A DNA stretch of 64,000 nt, taken from positions 2,170,001 through 2,234,000 of the forward strand of contig NZ_JAUCEN010000002.1 of assembly GCF_030348945.1 (NCBI RefSeq). Reading direction: 5' to 3'. This DNA is from Peribacillus sp. ACCC06369. Its GTDB lineage: Bacteria > Bacillota > Bacilli > Bacillales > DSM-1321. Made by a program: the position numbers and the translations under genes. Shown piece after piece: positions 35,383-45,464 of this stretch (position 1 is the stretch's first letter; each line of letters begins with the position of its first letter). The notes beneath the pieces are model-generated. The model saw only the letters and a list, made by a program, of their open reading frames with translations. It was not told where the DNA came from and searched no databases.

Positions 35383-35430
35383 TAGTAGAAGCAGCATCTA
35401 CTTAGGTTAAAGCAGATGCTGCTTCTACTA
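35383..35430. terminator. Long bidirectional terminator
   Basis: TAGTAGAAGCAGCATCT / AGATGCTGCTTCTACTA, a perfect 17-bp stem. It separates the EamA pair from the convergent MFS gene. Confidence 0.85.
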
Positions 35431-35469
35431 AAAATTATCACTAACTAGCCATAACCCTTATGTTTTTAT

Positions 35470-36027
35470 TTATTCTGCATTAGATAGTGGAGCGTTTTTA
35501 TCCATCTTCATTATAATAAATCCAGACCAGGCAAACATTAAGGATGCAAGGTAAAAGATGCTTCCAATCGTTAAAAAGTCGACTAAATATCCGGTTGCTA
35601 TCACGGCAGCTGCAGCACCAATGGATGTCCAAACATGGTAGTTTCCAATTTCCTTACCCGCGGTTGTTTTCGTAACATATCTTGCAAGTACCGTTTTTTC
35701 AGTGTTTTTTTGTACAGCCCCAAGGACCCCCATTATAATTTGCAGGAGATAGACATGCCAAATTTCATATGCGAGAGGAAAGGCAAGAAGAATTAGTGCC
35801 ATCCCCCATGAATAGATAATGAGAAATGTTTTGTCACCGGCTTTGTCAGCGAATTTTCCGATTAAAGGGTAACTAAGTGCTGCTGTCAGTGAGAATATTC
35901 CATATGCCCATCCGAATTGCGAATAGCTGGTACCTACATTCTTGATTAGCAAAATATAAAAAGGGAAAATCATGCTGGCAGCCATACCAACAGTGCCTTG
36001 GTAAATAACAAAACGTTTATAATTCAT
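35470..36027 (-). CDS. Half-size MFS transporter
   Basis: 185 residues, with about six hydrophobic segments, which is one half of a normal MFS carrier. Motif A-like sequence is seen in GKFADKAGDKTFLI. The gene has its own ATG overlapping the stop of the preceding oxidase gene (ATGA), and a proper stop, so it looks like a deliberate short gene and not a broken one. It could dimerise. Its function with the FAD oxidase is not known. Confidence 0.75.
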   Translation of the reverse strand: MNYKRFVIYQGTVGMAASMIFPFYILLIKNVGTSYSQFGWAYGIFSLTAALSYPLIGKFADKAGDKTFLIIYSWGMALILLAFPLAYEIWHVYLLQIIMGVLGAVQKNTEKTVLARYVTKTTAGKEIGNYHVWTSIGAAAAVIATGYLVDFLTIGSIFYLASLMFAWSGFIIMKMDKNAPLSNAE

Positions 36028-37454
36028 GGATGATACTCCTTGTAGAAAAGATTCATGAAGCGATTATCAGGATCATACTTCTTCTTTAATTGAAAGAATT
36101 CCTCAGCACGCGGATACGCTTCAAATAATTGTGTCTTGGTTGGATAACCATAATAGGGCAAATAGTAGCTGCCATTATGCTCAAGCGTCACATTAATCAT
36201 ATTACGGATGACCCTTCCCGTATTTTCCTTACTTTCGTTATCTGTCCCTTGATTGATTAGCATAACAAGAGCGAACATATCATCCTTGGCATAGGACATG
36301 AGTGATTCATCATTATGTTCCACATAACGAATTGTAATATTTAATAAATTGAAATCTTTTTCATGTGATAAAGTTTTTCTTAGATCATCGATATAATCAG
36401 TAAATTGATCTATCGGAACGAAGTATTCTTGCAACACTTCTGTTTTGGAGGGATTGCTGTAATCCATAAAGGCAGAGTCCGACCTCATCACATTATTCCT
36501 GGAAACCAAGTTACCATCAATATTGGCCATGTAGGTCTCTTGAGTTTCCCAAAACCTCTTTTTCCCCCAGTCATTATAACGCGATTGGCCAAGAAAGAAT
36601 TTAGGCACGGCAACGATTGTTTCCCGTTTGAGAGTATTGTAGTTCGATAGCTGTGCTTGGTCATTTGCCCTATAATAATCCGTTACATACATTTCATCCA
36701 AATAGGAGCCAGGAGCAACCGATATTCTTGCCAGATGCATTTTAACAGCATCGTTTTGAAGGACATCTCTTTTAAAATACGAAGTATATTCATCATAATT
36801 GAGTGATTTCGTTTTAATTTTATAAAGTTCGTCATCGGTTAGCTGGAGTGTAACATCAAGTATTACTCCAAACAAACCATATCCGCCAATAACCGAAGAG
36901 AAGAGCTCCGAATTTTCTTCGCGGCTCACCGTTAGGATTTGTCCTTTCGCGTTAAGCAATCTAAAAGATTCCACGGTTTCTATCAAGGCATGATGGCGGA
37001 TATCACGGCCATGGACATTAACGCTCAAAGAACCGCCGATGGTGAATATGTTTTGAGATTGACTGACCTTCAGTGCAAGTCCATATGGGTTGATATATTC
37101 CTGTAGATCAGCCCAGGTTGCTCCGCTTTGAACCGTGATGTGTTTTTCTTTTACATCCAAATCAAGGATTTTGTCATAATGCTTCATATCCAGCAGGATC
37201 CCGTTTGGGTATAATGTCTGTCCCCCTTGGCTATGCTGCATTCCGGCAATGGAAATGGAATCACCGTTTTTTACAGCTTCTTTAATGACCTTTTTGATTG
37301 CTCCTTCACTATCTTCTGCTTTTATCGCTTTCATTTTAACTGGCATCAGGCGGCTGATATCTTCTGCAATGGGGTGGTCAAGCTTGAAATTAAAAGCCTG
37401 CAGGGATAAACCAAATAGTATTGCATATGGGATGATAAAGAAAAATCGTTTCAT
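36024..37454 (-). CDS. FAD-linked oxidase of the sugar-1,4-lactone oxidase type
   Basis: 476 residues. A hydrophobic N-terminus (FFFIIPYAILFGLSLQAF) suggests membrane anchoring or secretion. The FAD_binding_4 domain has SIAGMQHSQGG, whose His matches the covalent flavin site of aldonolactone oxidases, and VQSGATWADLQEYINPYG followed by GGSLSVNVHGRD. The C-terminal half is the ALO-type substrate domain, ending YDPDNRFMNLFY. The substrate is not clear. It is translationally coupled to the half-size MFS gene. Confidence 0.82.
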   Translation of the reverse strand: MKRFFFIIPYAILFGLSLQAFNFKLDHPIAEDISRLMPVKMKAIKAEDSEGAIKKVIKEAVKNGDSISIAGMQHSQGGQTLYPNGILLDMKHYDKILDLDVKEKHITVQSGATWADLQEYINPYGLALKVSQSQNIFTIGGSLSVNVHGRDIRHHALIETVESFRLLNAKGQILTVSREENSELFSSVIGGYGLFGVILDVTLQLTDDELYKIKTKSLNYDEYTSYFKRDVLQNDAVKMHLARISVAPGSYLDEMYVTDYYRANDQAQLSNYNTLKRETIVAVPKFFLGQSRYNDWGKKRFWETQETYMANIDGNLVSRNNVMRSDSAFMDYSNPSKTEVLQEYFVPIDQFTDYIDDLRKTLSHEKDFNLLNITIRYVEHNDESLMSYAKDDMFALVMLINQGTDNESKENTGRVIRNMINVTLEHNGSYYLPYYGYPTKTQLFEAYPRAEEFFQLKKKYDPDNRFMNLFYKEYHP

Positions 37455-37599
37455 AATAACTAGCTTTCGACTCCTCGTTAAAAATGTTTGACACTCAAGA
37501 GATATATTAATGCATGAAATTTATTGAATAATTGAGTTACCTCGCCATTCATTGAGATTGGGTTTAATATTCTTTAAATAATGTTGAACTTTTTATGTA

Positions 37600-38205
37600 T
37601 TAGTGCTTCATTTTCAGCCCATTAATGATAGTTTCGATTAGAGGTATGGATAAAGATTCCAAGCTTTGTTCTGTGTTGTTTAAACCCCAATGGTAGATGA
37701 TACCCATCAGGCTTTGGGTGAGGAGTGTTGAAATCTCATTTATTGACTGTTCCGTGCCTATGCTGTTTTGTTTTTTCGCCTCTTCAATTAATGAACGAAT
37801 AATTTGTAAGAGTGAGCGATTTGAATTTGAAAAGTATGTATGTTCTTTTGAATCTAATGCGGAACTGTAAATCACTTTCATTAGATCTTTGCCCATCTCT
37901 TCTTCCAGAAAACGCATCAATTTGCGTATGAAAACAAACAATTTCTCGGTAGCGTCCATATCGGCTGGGAACGAATGGAAGACTTCACGATAGTAATCAT
38001 CGACTTCTGTGAACCTCGCTAAAAAAATGTCCGATTTCGCTGAAAAGTGTTGATAAAATGACCCTTTCGAAGTGCCGCTTTTTTTCACGATTTCGTCTAC
38101 TGTAACTTTATCATAACCCTTTTCGCTAAATAGCTTTAAAGAGATGTTTAAAATTTTTTCACGAGTCTTTTCTCCCCTAAGCTGTTTTTTTCTAGGTTCA
38201 ATCAT
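37600..38205 (-). CDS. TetR family transcriptional regulator
   Basis: 201 residues. The N-terminal helix-turn-helix is standard: REKILNISLKLFSEKGYDKV then TVDEIVKKSGTSKGSFYQHF. The C-terminal domain is ligand-binding and unassigned. The gene precedes the FAD oxidase and half-MFS genes on the same strand (145-nt gap), and a perfect palindrome lies about 50 nt upstream, so it probably represses itself and these genes. Confidence 0.9.
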   Translation of the reverse strand: MIEPRKKQLRGEKTREKILNISLKLFSEKGYDKVTVDEIVKKSGTSKGSFYQHFSAKSDIFLARFTEVDDYYREVFHSFPADMDATEKLFVFIRKLMRFLEEEMGKDLMKVIYSSALDSKEHTYFSNSNRSLLQIIRSLIEEAKKQNSIGTEQSINEISTLLTQSLMGIIYHWGLNNTEQSLESLSIPLIETIINGLKMKH

Positions 38206-38256
38206 AAAAAAACCTCCTAGTGATAATTTACAGAATATTCCTATATAGTTTACTAT

Positions 38257-38270
38257 CAGACTACAGTCTG
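38257..38270. promoter_or_regulatory. TetR operator candidate
   Basis: CAGACTACAGTCTG is a 14-nt palindrome with 6-bp perfect arms, sited between the TetR start and the divergent MFS unit. Confidence 0.6.
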
Positions 38271-38350
38271 GTTTAGGAAATTTATGGTCTATTTAATTTA
38301 ACGTAGATTATGAATATTCACAACGCTTTCCTAATTCATTTGGCATATCG

Positions 38351-38364
38351 GGAAAGCGCTTACG
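38351..38364. promoter_or_regulatory. Candidate CcpA-binding cre site
   Basis: GGAAAGCGCTTACG fits the cre consensus TGNAANCGNTTNCA except at its two ends. It lies about 340 nt upstream of the ACS-family MFS gene, which would make that carrier subject to carbon catabolite control. Confidence 0.4.
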
Positions 38365-38697
38365 ATGTTTCTTGGTCAGTATGGGTGTTGTCAATCTAGC
38401 AAAATCAGGAGGATTTTTTAAAAATAGGAGAATACCTGAAAAGGGTGGTTAGAGTTCGTAAGATCCCTTTCCTATTAGTTACTGTCAGGTAGAAAAGGTA
38501 ATTCTTTTTTAGCCTGGATGATATGCGTTTTGTAATATTATTGGGAATGAGTAAATGTAAATGGAGAGGAGGTGGTATTTCGACTTTTTGAAGGTACCGG
38601 GAATGAACCAGAGAGTCGGGAAGCTAGGAAAGAAACGATCAGCGGCAATCGCATTTTTTTATGGGGAAAATGTAGCTTGAAAAGGGAGGAAATAATC

Positions 38698-40017
38698 ATG
38701 AATCATTCCAGTGGTGAAATAGAGAAAAAGACGATCAGTAAAACGATGAAACGCATTCTTCCATTTATCTTGATCCTTTATATCATTGCATATTTGGACA
38801 GGGTCAATTTAGGCTATGCTGCTTTACAAATGAATGCGGAATTAGCTTTATCCGCTGAGGTTTTTGGATTACTTTCTGGTATTTTCTTTATAGGCTATTT
38901 CTTCTTTGAAGTTCCAAGCAACATGATCATGCATAAAGTGGGAGCTCGGATATGGATTGCCCGTATAATGATTTCGTGGGGGCTCGTGGTAATATTAACA
39001 GGTTTTGCGCAAACAACTATGCATTTATATATTCTCCGTTTTTTATTAGGTGTCGCCGAAGCTGGTTTTTTCCCTGGTATAATCTTATATTTAACTTATT
39101 GGTTCAGGGCCCGCGAAAGAGGAAGGGCAACAGCGGTCCTGCTTTTAGCCTTACCGATTGGCGGATTGATTGGTGCGCCTGTGTCGACGTGGATTCTTGA
39201 CAATATATCCTGGTTTGGTATGGCAGGCTGGAGATGGATGTTCATCCTTGAAGGCATTCCGGCCATTATTATAGGAATTGTTGTTGTTTTCTATTTAACT
39301 AATAGACCGACTAACGCTAAATGGTTATCTAAGGAAGAAAGTGATTGGTTAGAAGGGGAATTGAGTGCGGAAAGAAAAATTAGCTCGAAAATAAATAAAG
39401 TAACTAAGCTTGATATGCTGAAAGATTCGAAAATCTGGAAGTTGGCCCTTTTTTATTTCGCAGGGTACACATCTATCTATGGATTGTCATTCTGGATGCC
39501 AACCATCATTAAATCTTTATCGGAAAATGCAACAACCAATTTAGAAATAGGCTGGTTAGCGATGATTCCATCATTAATCGGTATACCTGCCATTATGTTT
39601 GTTGGCTGGAACTCAGATCGGACCAATGAACATAAACCACACTTGCTTGTTTGTCTCATGATAGCAGTTATCGGATTTATCGGGTGCGGCTTTTCAGATA
39701 GTGTATTTATGATGGTGCTTATGTTAACGATTACATCTTTCGGGTTATACGGTTTCAGTGGATGTTTCTTTGCCTATATGACATTTTTCTTTACTGAGTC
39801 GACTGCACCAGTTGGCATAGCCCTAGTCAATTCATTTGCGGCTTTAGGTGGTTTTGTAGGACCGATGATTCTTGGAACTGTTGCATTTACTCAAGGCATG
39901 TTTATATTATCTGGATTACTTGTGATAGGAGTCATTACTTTATTATCATTAAAATTGACTAATGTTTCAGCTGGAAATATTGGAAAAGAAGTTGAAGTCA
40001 ATATTAAGCAATTATAA
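38698..40017 (+). CDS. MFS transporter, anion:cation symporter (ACS) family
   Basis: 439 residues from the ATG at 38698, backed by GGGAGGAA; a longer frame to 38572 has no such site. Motifs: YIIAYLDRVNLGYAALQMN at the first helix, FFIGYFFFEVPSNMIMHKVG and YILRFLLGVAEAGFFPGIIL, all typical of ACS carriers for tartrate, hexuronates, phthalate and similar acids. It stands alone; a cre-like site lies upstream and a hairpin follows. Substrate unknown. Confidence 0.88.
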   Translation: MNHSSGEIEKKTISKTMKRILPFILILYIIAYLDRVNLGYAALQMNAELALSAEVFGLLSGIFFIGYFFFEVPSNMIMHKVGARIWIARIMISWGLVVILTGFAQTTMHLYILRFLLGVAEAGFFPGIILYLTYWFRARERGRATAVLLLALPIGGLIGAPVSTWILDNISWFGMAGWRWMFILEGIPAIIIGIVVVFYLTNRPTNAKWLSKEESDWLEGELSAERKISSKINKVTKLDMLKDSKIWKLALFYFAGYTSIYGLSFWMPTIIKSLSENATTNLEIGWLAMIPSLIGIPAIMFVGWNSDRTNEHKPHLLVCLMIAVIGFIGCGFSDSVFMMVLMLTITSFGLYGFSGCFFAYMTFFFTESTAPVGIALVNSFAALGGFVGPMILGTVAFTQGMFILSGLLVIGVITLLSLKLTNVSAGNIGKEVEVNIKQL

Positions 40018-40060
40018 AAAATTCTAAATGAAAATTGAATTAAAGCGTAGATATTAAAAT

Positions 40061-40106
40061 AGAAACATCAGTGGAAATCACAAAGGTCCATGGTGTTTCT
40101 TTTTTC
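40061..40106 (+). terminator. Terminator after the ACS transporter gene
   Basis: AGAAACATCAGTGGA / TCCATGGTGTTTCT with a few mismatches and a T6 tail. Confidence 0.7.
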
Positions 40107-40350
40107 ATATAGTCATATTATTAAAGAAAAGTAGTTTTTAAAGAGGGAAGTAAACGTAATAGATATGGATGCATTCCATTTTGAGCATGTCCAAATTTAA
40201 TCTTGATCGCAGGTTCTTCTCAATATGACTTGTTTGAAGGATTCGGCAGGATTAGAATGGAGATGAGATGCAAGTAGCTTTGTAAAGAACAGGGATTCCT
40301 TTTCTTTCAAACGTCACATTTATTCGATAAAAAGGATATCAGGGAGAGAA

Positions 40351-41832
40351 ATGGGTGATGATGTGGAAATTCATTTGGTGGCAAAAGATGAGATAGAGGC
40401 TCAAGGAATTCGTTGGATAGTTGAATCCCACCTTACGGGAGTCCGACTGATCCTATGGAAAACGATTGAAGAATTTGAAAAGGGCATGCGCAATCGGCAT
40501 CCGGAATTCGTCATTTTAGATATGGATATTTGGACGAATGAAAGTGAGGCGATGGGCGCTTTGTTAAAGCGGAGGGGAATTCGTTGGTTAGGGATTTCAT
40601 CTGAGCGAATCTTTCAAACAGCTTATCGGGCCTTACGTTTTCGTGCGGATGATGTTCTATTCCGTCCTTTTTCTTCAGCGGATTTGGTAAAGCATATCCA
40701 ACAATTACGTTTTCAATTAAGAAATGGTCAAGGTTTTTCCTCGACAGGCACCATGGATGAGGAGAATACACTTGATATTGGTTATCCAGATTTCTTCTTG
40801 ACAGAGCGGAGGCATGATAGTCGAATAACCATGGTGGCATTTTTGACACCTGATAATAGGGCCCTCCCTTTAGTATATGATGAACTGCAACGATATTCTT
40901 TTACTGGGAAGCATCAAATATTCGCTTTATCGGATTTTATTTTATGCGTCCAGGAAACAAAGGAAATTGATGTAAATAAGGAAGAATATCAAGCATTCCT
41001 GGCTCACTGGAAAGAAAGAATGGATGAGCCTCTTGCCATCATAATAAAAGTGGCAACGCCTGATGAGTCTTTAAAAAGGATGTACCAGCAAACACGTGAA
41101 TTTACGAGGCAAATCTTTTTCGATGGATATGATATCATTTTAGCGGAAAGTCAACAAACTTCCCCTCAAGAGATGGATCCATTCCTCACTCCTCTTGAAC
41201 AAAGGCTTTGGATAGAAATGCTCGAAAGACGGGATGCGAAAGCCATCAGGAACTGGATCGAACGTGAATTCCTAACTTTTCAACAACCATACCCTGACCC
41301 GGAAATCGTTCGTATTCGCCTTACAAGTGTACTCGCACAGATCCGTAGGCATATGAAATCATACAACTTGCAAAATGCGTCTCTAGAAGCAATATACTAT
41401 GATGTATTTCAGCAAATCGTACATAAACCAGTCATTCATCAAATAGTAAAAGAACTGCATGCGTTCACCACCCATTTGCTCCTTCAGGATCACGGGCAAT
41501 TACAGGAAGGAGCACGCACTCTTAGCGAAAAAGCAAGAGAGCTGATCGAGTCCAACTATTGGGATTCCCAGTGGAATCTATCGACCTGTGCAGATACTCT
41601 GCGTGTCAATAAAAGCACACTCAGCCGTCGTTTTGCAGCTGAATCCGGCGAGTCTTTTCGCAATACGCTGCATCAAGTTCGAATTAGGGAAGCTAAACGC
41701 CTATTAAAGGAAACGGATTTATCATTGGAGGAAATCGCACAATTAGCCGGTTATTCACATCAGACCTATTTTAATGCAAAATTCAAACTGCTTGAAGCTT
41801 GTACTCCATCAGCTTATCGGTCTGGATTATAA
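40351..41832 (+). CDS. AraC-type regulator with N-terminal receiver-like domain
   Basis: 493 residues with GGGAGA before the ATG. Residues about 5-120 look like a response-regulator receiver: FVILDMDIW supplies the Asp (57 or 59), but the usual KPF is RPF, so the conserved Lys is missing. A middle region of unknown fold follows. The last 100 residues are an AraC double helix-turn-helix, with NLSTCADTLRVNKSTLSRRF then LSLEEIAQLAGYSHQTYFNA. No sensor kinase gene is adjacent. It sits 190 nt before hutU on the same strand, with a terminator between, so it may control the imidazole cluster downstream. It could instead be an unrelated YesN-like regulator. Confidence 0.85.
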   Translation: MGDDVEIHLVAKDEIEAQGIRWIVESHLTGVRLILWKTIEEFEKGMRNRHPEFVILDMDIWTNESEAMGALLKRRGIRWLGISSERIFQTAYRALRFRADDVLFRPFSSADLVKHIQQLRFQLRNGQGFSSTGTMDEENTLDIGYPDFFLTERRHDSRITMVAFLTPDNRALPLVYDELQRYSFTGKHQIFALSDFILCVQETKEIDVNKEEYQAFLAHWKERMDEPLAIIIKVATPDESLKRMYQQTREFTRQIFFDGYDIILAESQQTSPQEMDPFLTPLEQRLWIEMLERRDAKAIRNWIEREFLTFQQPYPDPEIVRIRLTSVLAQIRRHMKSYNLQNASLEAIYYDVFQQIVHKPVIHQIVKELHAFTTHLLLQDHGQLQEGARTLSEKARELIESNYWDSQWNLSTCADTLRVNKSTLSRRFAAESGESFRNTLHQVRIREAKRLLKETDLSLEEIAQLAGYSHQTYFNAKFKLLEACTPSAYRSGL

Positions 41833-41868
41833 AAAGGACGATTCAGTAATATTGAATCGTCCTTTTTT
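41831..41868 (+). terminator. Terminator of the AraC regulator gene
   Basis: AAAAAGGACGATTCA / TGAATCGTCCTTTTT with a short loop, overlapping the stop codon. It separates the regulator from hutU. The 150-nt region after it is very AT-rich, with imperfect ATTCATT/AATGAAT repeats that could bind the regulator. Confidence 0.8.
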
Positions 41869-42024
41869 ATTTCATAACAATATAATTTTCAATATTATTC
41901 ATAAAAAAATAAAGTTAACTACAAAAACTTGAAATAATTTATAAAATAATCATTAAATTATAATGAATTATTCTGAATTTTTCTTATAGAATGAAAATAT
42001 AACAAAAACAAGGGGGAAATGAAA

Positions 42025-43701
42025 ATGAACACGATTACAAACAAGGTTATCCGTTATACTGGAACAGAATTGCATACAAAAGGATGGCAACAAGAAGCGG
42101 TGCTTAGAATGTTAATGAATAATTTGGATCCTGAAGTCGCTGAACGTCCAGAAGATTTGGTGGTATACGGAGGGATTGGGAAAGCAGCTCGTAACTGGGA
42201 ATGCTTTGATGCAATCGTCAAATCACTAAAAGAGCTTGAAGAAGATGAAACTTTATTGGTCCAATCAGGGAAACCGGTGGCCATTTTTAAAACGCATTCG
42301 GATGCACCACGTGTCCTGCTTGCAAATTCAAATATCGTCCCTGCTTACGCGAACTGGGAAACATTCCATGAACTTGATAAAAAGGGATTGATGATGTATG
42401 GGCAAATGACAGCTGGTAGCTGGATATATATTGGTTCTCAAGGAATCGTACAGGGTACATACGAGACATTTGCCGAGCTTGCAAAACAACATTTCAATAA
42501 CTCATTAAAAGGCACCATTACTCTAACGGCAGGACTAGGCGGTATGGGAGGGGCACAGCCACTGGCAGTTACGATGAACGGCGGTGTCTGTATCGGAATC
42601 GATGTTGATGAGACAAGAATTGACAGGAGGATCGAGACTCGTTATACCGATGTGAAAACGGATTCTTTAGATGAAGCCATTCGTCTAGCTAAAGAAGCAA
42701 AACTTGCAGGAAAAGCATTATCGATTGGCTTGATTGGGAATGCGTCCGATCTTCTTCCTGAAATGATCGCCAGAAACTTTATTCCGGATGTCTTGACAGA
42801 TCAAACTTCCGCCCATGATCCGTTAAATGGATATACACCATCTGGTATGTCAATGGAGGAAGCTGCACAATTACGGAATGCGAATCCAGAAGAGTATATT
42901 AAACTCTCTAAAGCTTCAATGGCCAAACATGTAAGAGCAATGCTTGAAATGATGGAAAAAGGAGCCGTGACGTTTGATTATGGCAACAATATCCGTCAAG
43001 TTGCGAAAGATGAAGGGGTAGAGAATGCTTTTGACTTCCCTGGTTTCGTTCCTGCTTATATCCGTCCACAATTTTGTGAAGGAAAAGGTCCATTCCGCTG
43101 GGTGGCTTTATCTGGTGATCCTGAAGACATTTATAAAACAGACCAAGCCATTTTACGCGAATTTGCTGATAATGAACATTTATGTAACTGGATTAGAATG
43201 GCTCAAGAAAAAATTCAGTTCCAAGGTCTGCCTTCGCGCATTTGCTGGCTTGGTTATGGGGAGCGCGCCCGTTTTGGTAAAATCCTCAATGATATGGTTG
43301 CAAGTGGAGAATTGAAGGCCCCGATAGTAATTGGGCGTGACCATTTGGATTCAGGCTCTGTCGCTTCGCCGAATCGTGAAACGGAAGCAATGAAGGATGG
43401 TTCGGATGTAGTGGCTGACTGGCCAATATTAAATGCAATGGTTAATGCAGTGGGCGGTGCAACTTGGGTATCCGTACATCATGGCGGTGGTGTAGGAATG
43501 GGATACTCCATGCATGCAGGAGTGGTAATCGTGGCAGACGGCACCAAAGAAGCAGGCGCCAGGATTGAGCGAGTGTTGACAACGGATCCTGGGATGGGCG
43601 TAGTGCGTCATGTTGATGCAGGGTATGAACTGGCAGAGGAAACAGCTCGTGAAAAAGGTATTAATATCCCGATGCTTGATAAAGGAATTGATAAACAATG
43701 A
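42025..43701 (+). CDS. hutU: Urocanate hydratase (urocanase)
   Basis: 558 residues from the ATG at 42025, which lies 8 nt after AAGGGGG; an ATG two codons earlier is too close to it. The protein matches B. subtilis HutU nearly throughout: [79 protein letters not shown] and the NAD-site region [18 protein letters not shown]. Residue [13 protein letters not shown] has Ser where B. subtilis has Cys; both occur in active urocanases. It converts urocanate to imidazolone propionate. It is coupled to hutI by a 4-nt overlap. Confidence 0.95.
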   Translation: MNTITNKVIRYTGTELHTKGWQQEAVLRMLMNNLDPEVAERPEDLVVYGGIGKAARNWECFDAIVKSLKELEEDETLLVQSGKPVAIFKTHSDAPRVLLANSNIVPAYANWETFHELDKKGLMMYGQMTAGSWIYIGSQGIVQGTYETFAELAKQHFNNSLKGTITLTAGLGGMGGAQPLAVTMNGGVCIGIDVDETRIDRRIETRYTDVKTDSLDEAIRLAKEAKLAGKALSIGLIGNASDLLPEMIARNFIPDVLTDQTSAHDPLNGYTPSGMSMEEAAQLRNANPEEYIKLSKASMAKHVRAMLEMMEKGAVTFDYGNNIRQVAKDEGVENAFDFPGFVPAYIRPQFCEGKGPFRWVALSGDPEDIYKTDQAILREFADNEHLCNWIRMAQEKIQFQGLPSRICWLGYGERARFGKILNDMVASGELKAPIVIGRDHLDSGSVASPNRETEAMKDGSDVVADWPILNAMVNAVGGATWVSVHHGGGVGMGYSMHAGVVIVADGTKEAGARIERVLTTDPGMGVVRHVDAGYELAEETAREKGINIPMLDKGIDKQ

Positions 43702-44996
43702 CAAAACCAATTTGGATAAAACATGCCGCTCAACTTGCCACCCTTACCTCTGAAAGGAAAGGTCCTCGTTCCAAAGAGGGAATGTCGGAGCTTGGTTTGA
43801 TAATAGATGGAAGTATATGGATGGAGTGTGGTTTGATTCAAGCTGTAGGTACGACCAAGGAATTGGAAGAACTTTATGCTGATAGATTGCATGAAGCTGA
43901 AGTTTTCGATGCTTCTGGCCATTTGGTGACACCAGGGCTTGTTGATCCCCATACGCATGTGGTATATGGCGGGAGTCGTGAGCGTGAATTTGAAATGCGT
44001 CTTGAAGGTGCAACATATATGGACATCATGAATGGAGGTGGAGGCATTCATGCAACCACCCGCATGACCAGGGAAGCAAGTGAAGAAGAGTTGATGGAAC
44101 AAACCAAACGACGCCTTGATTCGTTTCTCGCTCATGGCGTGACTACAGTAGAAGGTAAAAGCGGTTATGGAATGAATTTGGAAACCGAATTGAAGCAGTT
44201 GCGGGTGATGAAGAAGTTACAGGAAGAGCATCCGATTGATTTAGTTCCTACCTTTATGGGAGCCCATGCGGTTCCAAAGGATTATAAAGGCCGTGAGGAT
44301 GAATTTGTCGATCATCTGATTAATGATATGCTTCCAATCGTCTCTGAAGAAAAGCTTGCTGAATTCAATGATGTATTTTGTGAAAAGGGGGTTTTTACCC
44401 CTGAACAATCAGAGCGGATTTTAAAGGCGGGGAAAAAGTACGGCTTGATCCCTAAAATTCATGCCGATGAAATTGAGCCATACGGGGGAGCGGAACTAGC
44501 TGCCAAAATAGGGGCGATTTCAGCTGAGCATTTATTGAAGGCTTCCGAAGAGGGAATTCAAGCCATGGCTAAGTCAGGAACCATTGCCTGCTTGCTTCCA
44601 GCCACAGCTTTGTATTTAAGAGAAGATGCGGCCCCAGGACGCCGAATGGTTGATGAAGGTGTAGCTGTTGCCATTTCGACCGATTGCAATCCCGGATCCT
44701 CACCGACGACTTCTATGCCACTTGTCATGAATCTGGCATGCATCTCGATGCGGCTTACCCCTGCTGAAGCGCTTACGGCGGCAACATACAATGCTGCTTG
44801 TGCAATCAACAGACAAGAAAAGATCGGTTCGCTTGAAGTAGGAAAACAAGCGGATGTCGTTTTATGGAATGTTGAAAACTATCAGGAATTGCAATATTTA
44901 TTTGGGGTTAATCACGTTAAGACTGTATGGAAAAACGGTGTTCAAGTTGTGAATGATAGAGTGAAGACTGATTCCAAAAGCCTGACGGGCCTTTAA
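43698..44996 (+). CDS. hutI: Imidazolonepropionase
   Basis: 432 residues of the amidohydrolase superfamily. The metal-binding HxH is in [20 protein letters not shown]; further motifs are [51 protein letters not shown] and [20 protein letters not shown], as in HutI. It hydrolyses imidazolone propionate to formimidoyl-glutamate. Its ATG overlaps the hutU stop. No hutG (formimidoylglutamase) follows in this window, so the last step must be encoded elsewhere. Confidence 0.95.
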   Translation: MTKPIWIKHAAQLATLTSERKGPRSKEGMSELGLIIDGSIWMECGLIQAVGTTKELEELYADRLHEAEVFDASGHLVTPGLVDPHTHVVYGGSREREFEMRLEGATYMDIMNGGGGIHATTRMTREASEEELMEQTKRRLDSFLAHGVTTVEGKSGYGMNLETELKQLRVMKKLQEEHPIDLVPTFMGAHAVPKDYKGREDEFVDHLINDMLPIVSEEKLAEFNDVFCEKGVFTPEQSERILKAGKKYGLIPKIHADEIEPYGGAELAAKIGAISAEHLLKASEEGIQAMAKSGTIACLLPATALYLREDAAPGRRMVDEGVAVAISTDCNPGSSPTTSMPLVMNLACISMRLTPAEALTAATYNAACAINRQEKIGSLEVGKQADVVLWNVENYQELQYLFGVNHVKTVWKNGVQVVNDRVKTDSKSLTGL

Positions 44997-45041
44997 AACT
45001 CACTAAAAAAAGATACGGCCTCGATTCTCAATCAATGTCTA

Positions 45042-45143
45042 CCCATTCCATCCGCTGAAAAATTCAGGGGATGGGATGGGCTTTTAGAAGTATTTATCAA
45101 ATGTAATGGTGTTGAATCGTAGGATGGTGGTTTATCATCCTAC
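45042..45143 (+). terminator. Hairpins between hutI and the small gene
   Basis: The first is CCCATTCCATCC / GGATGGGATGGG (45042-45080), followed by CTTTTAG, a weak terminator. The second is GTAGGATG / CATCCTAC (45119-45143) without a T run. Together they may reduce read-through from hutUI into the downstream genes. Confidence 0.5.
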
Positions 45144-45242
45144 CCATTGCCAGCGTTAAATACTTTACTGCTTTACAGTGAGATTTAATGAAAGTGTTTT
45201 AAGGAAATCGTGGAAATGAATCTTCCATGTGGAGGGAATTTT

Positions 45243-45392
45243 ATGTGGATAATCACTATCCATTCGAAGGATAACTTAAAAATGTTTGAGTTTTACACTG
45301 AAAAGGAAGCAAGGGAAAAATTCGAAGTAATAGAAGGGCGTAAAATCCTTAGTGAAGTCATTTATTTCAATGATCATTTAATTTCTGGTTAA
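45243..45392 (+). CDS. Small conserved-looking protein of 49 residues
   Basis: From the ATG at 45243 with GGAGGG about 7 nt upstream; an earlier in-frame start lacks this. The sequence starts MWIITIHSKDNLKMFEFYTE and has a helical, charged middle (KEAREKFEVIEGRK), compatible with a small beta-alpha-beta fold. No family is recognised. It lies between hutI and the MFS gene on the same strand. Confidence 0.55.
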   Translation: MWIITIHSKDNLKMFEFYTEKEAREKFEVIEGRKILSEVIYFNDHLISG

Positions 45393-45464
45393 CTACCGGA
45401 GTATTACAGTAATAGTGTTTTTATGATCCGAAAATCTGATTAATCAAAAAATGGAGGGGATTCT

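Noticed and set aside
42019..42024. Earlier ATG for hutU
   Set aside because: It lies only 2 nt after the AAGGGGG ribosome site; the ATG at 42025 is spaced normally.
42025..43701. HutU as a thiourocanate hydratase specialised for ergothioneine
   Set aside because: The sequence follows ordinary HutU closely and the Ser in DHLDSGS also occurs in known urocanases, so nothing in it points to thiourocanate.
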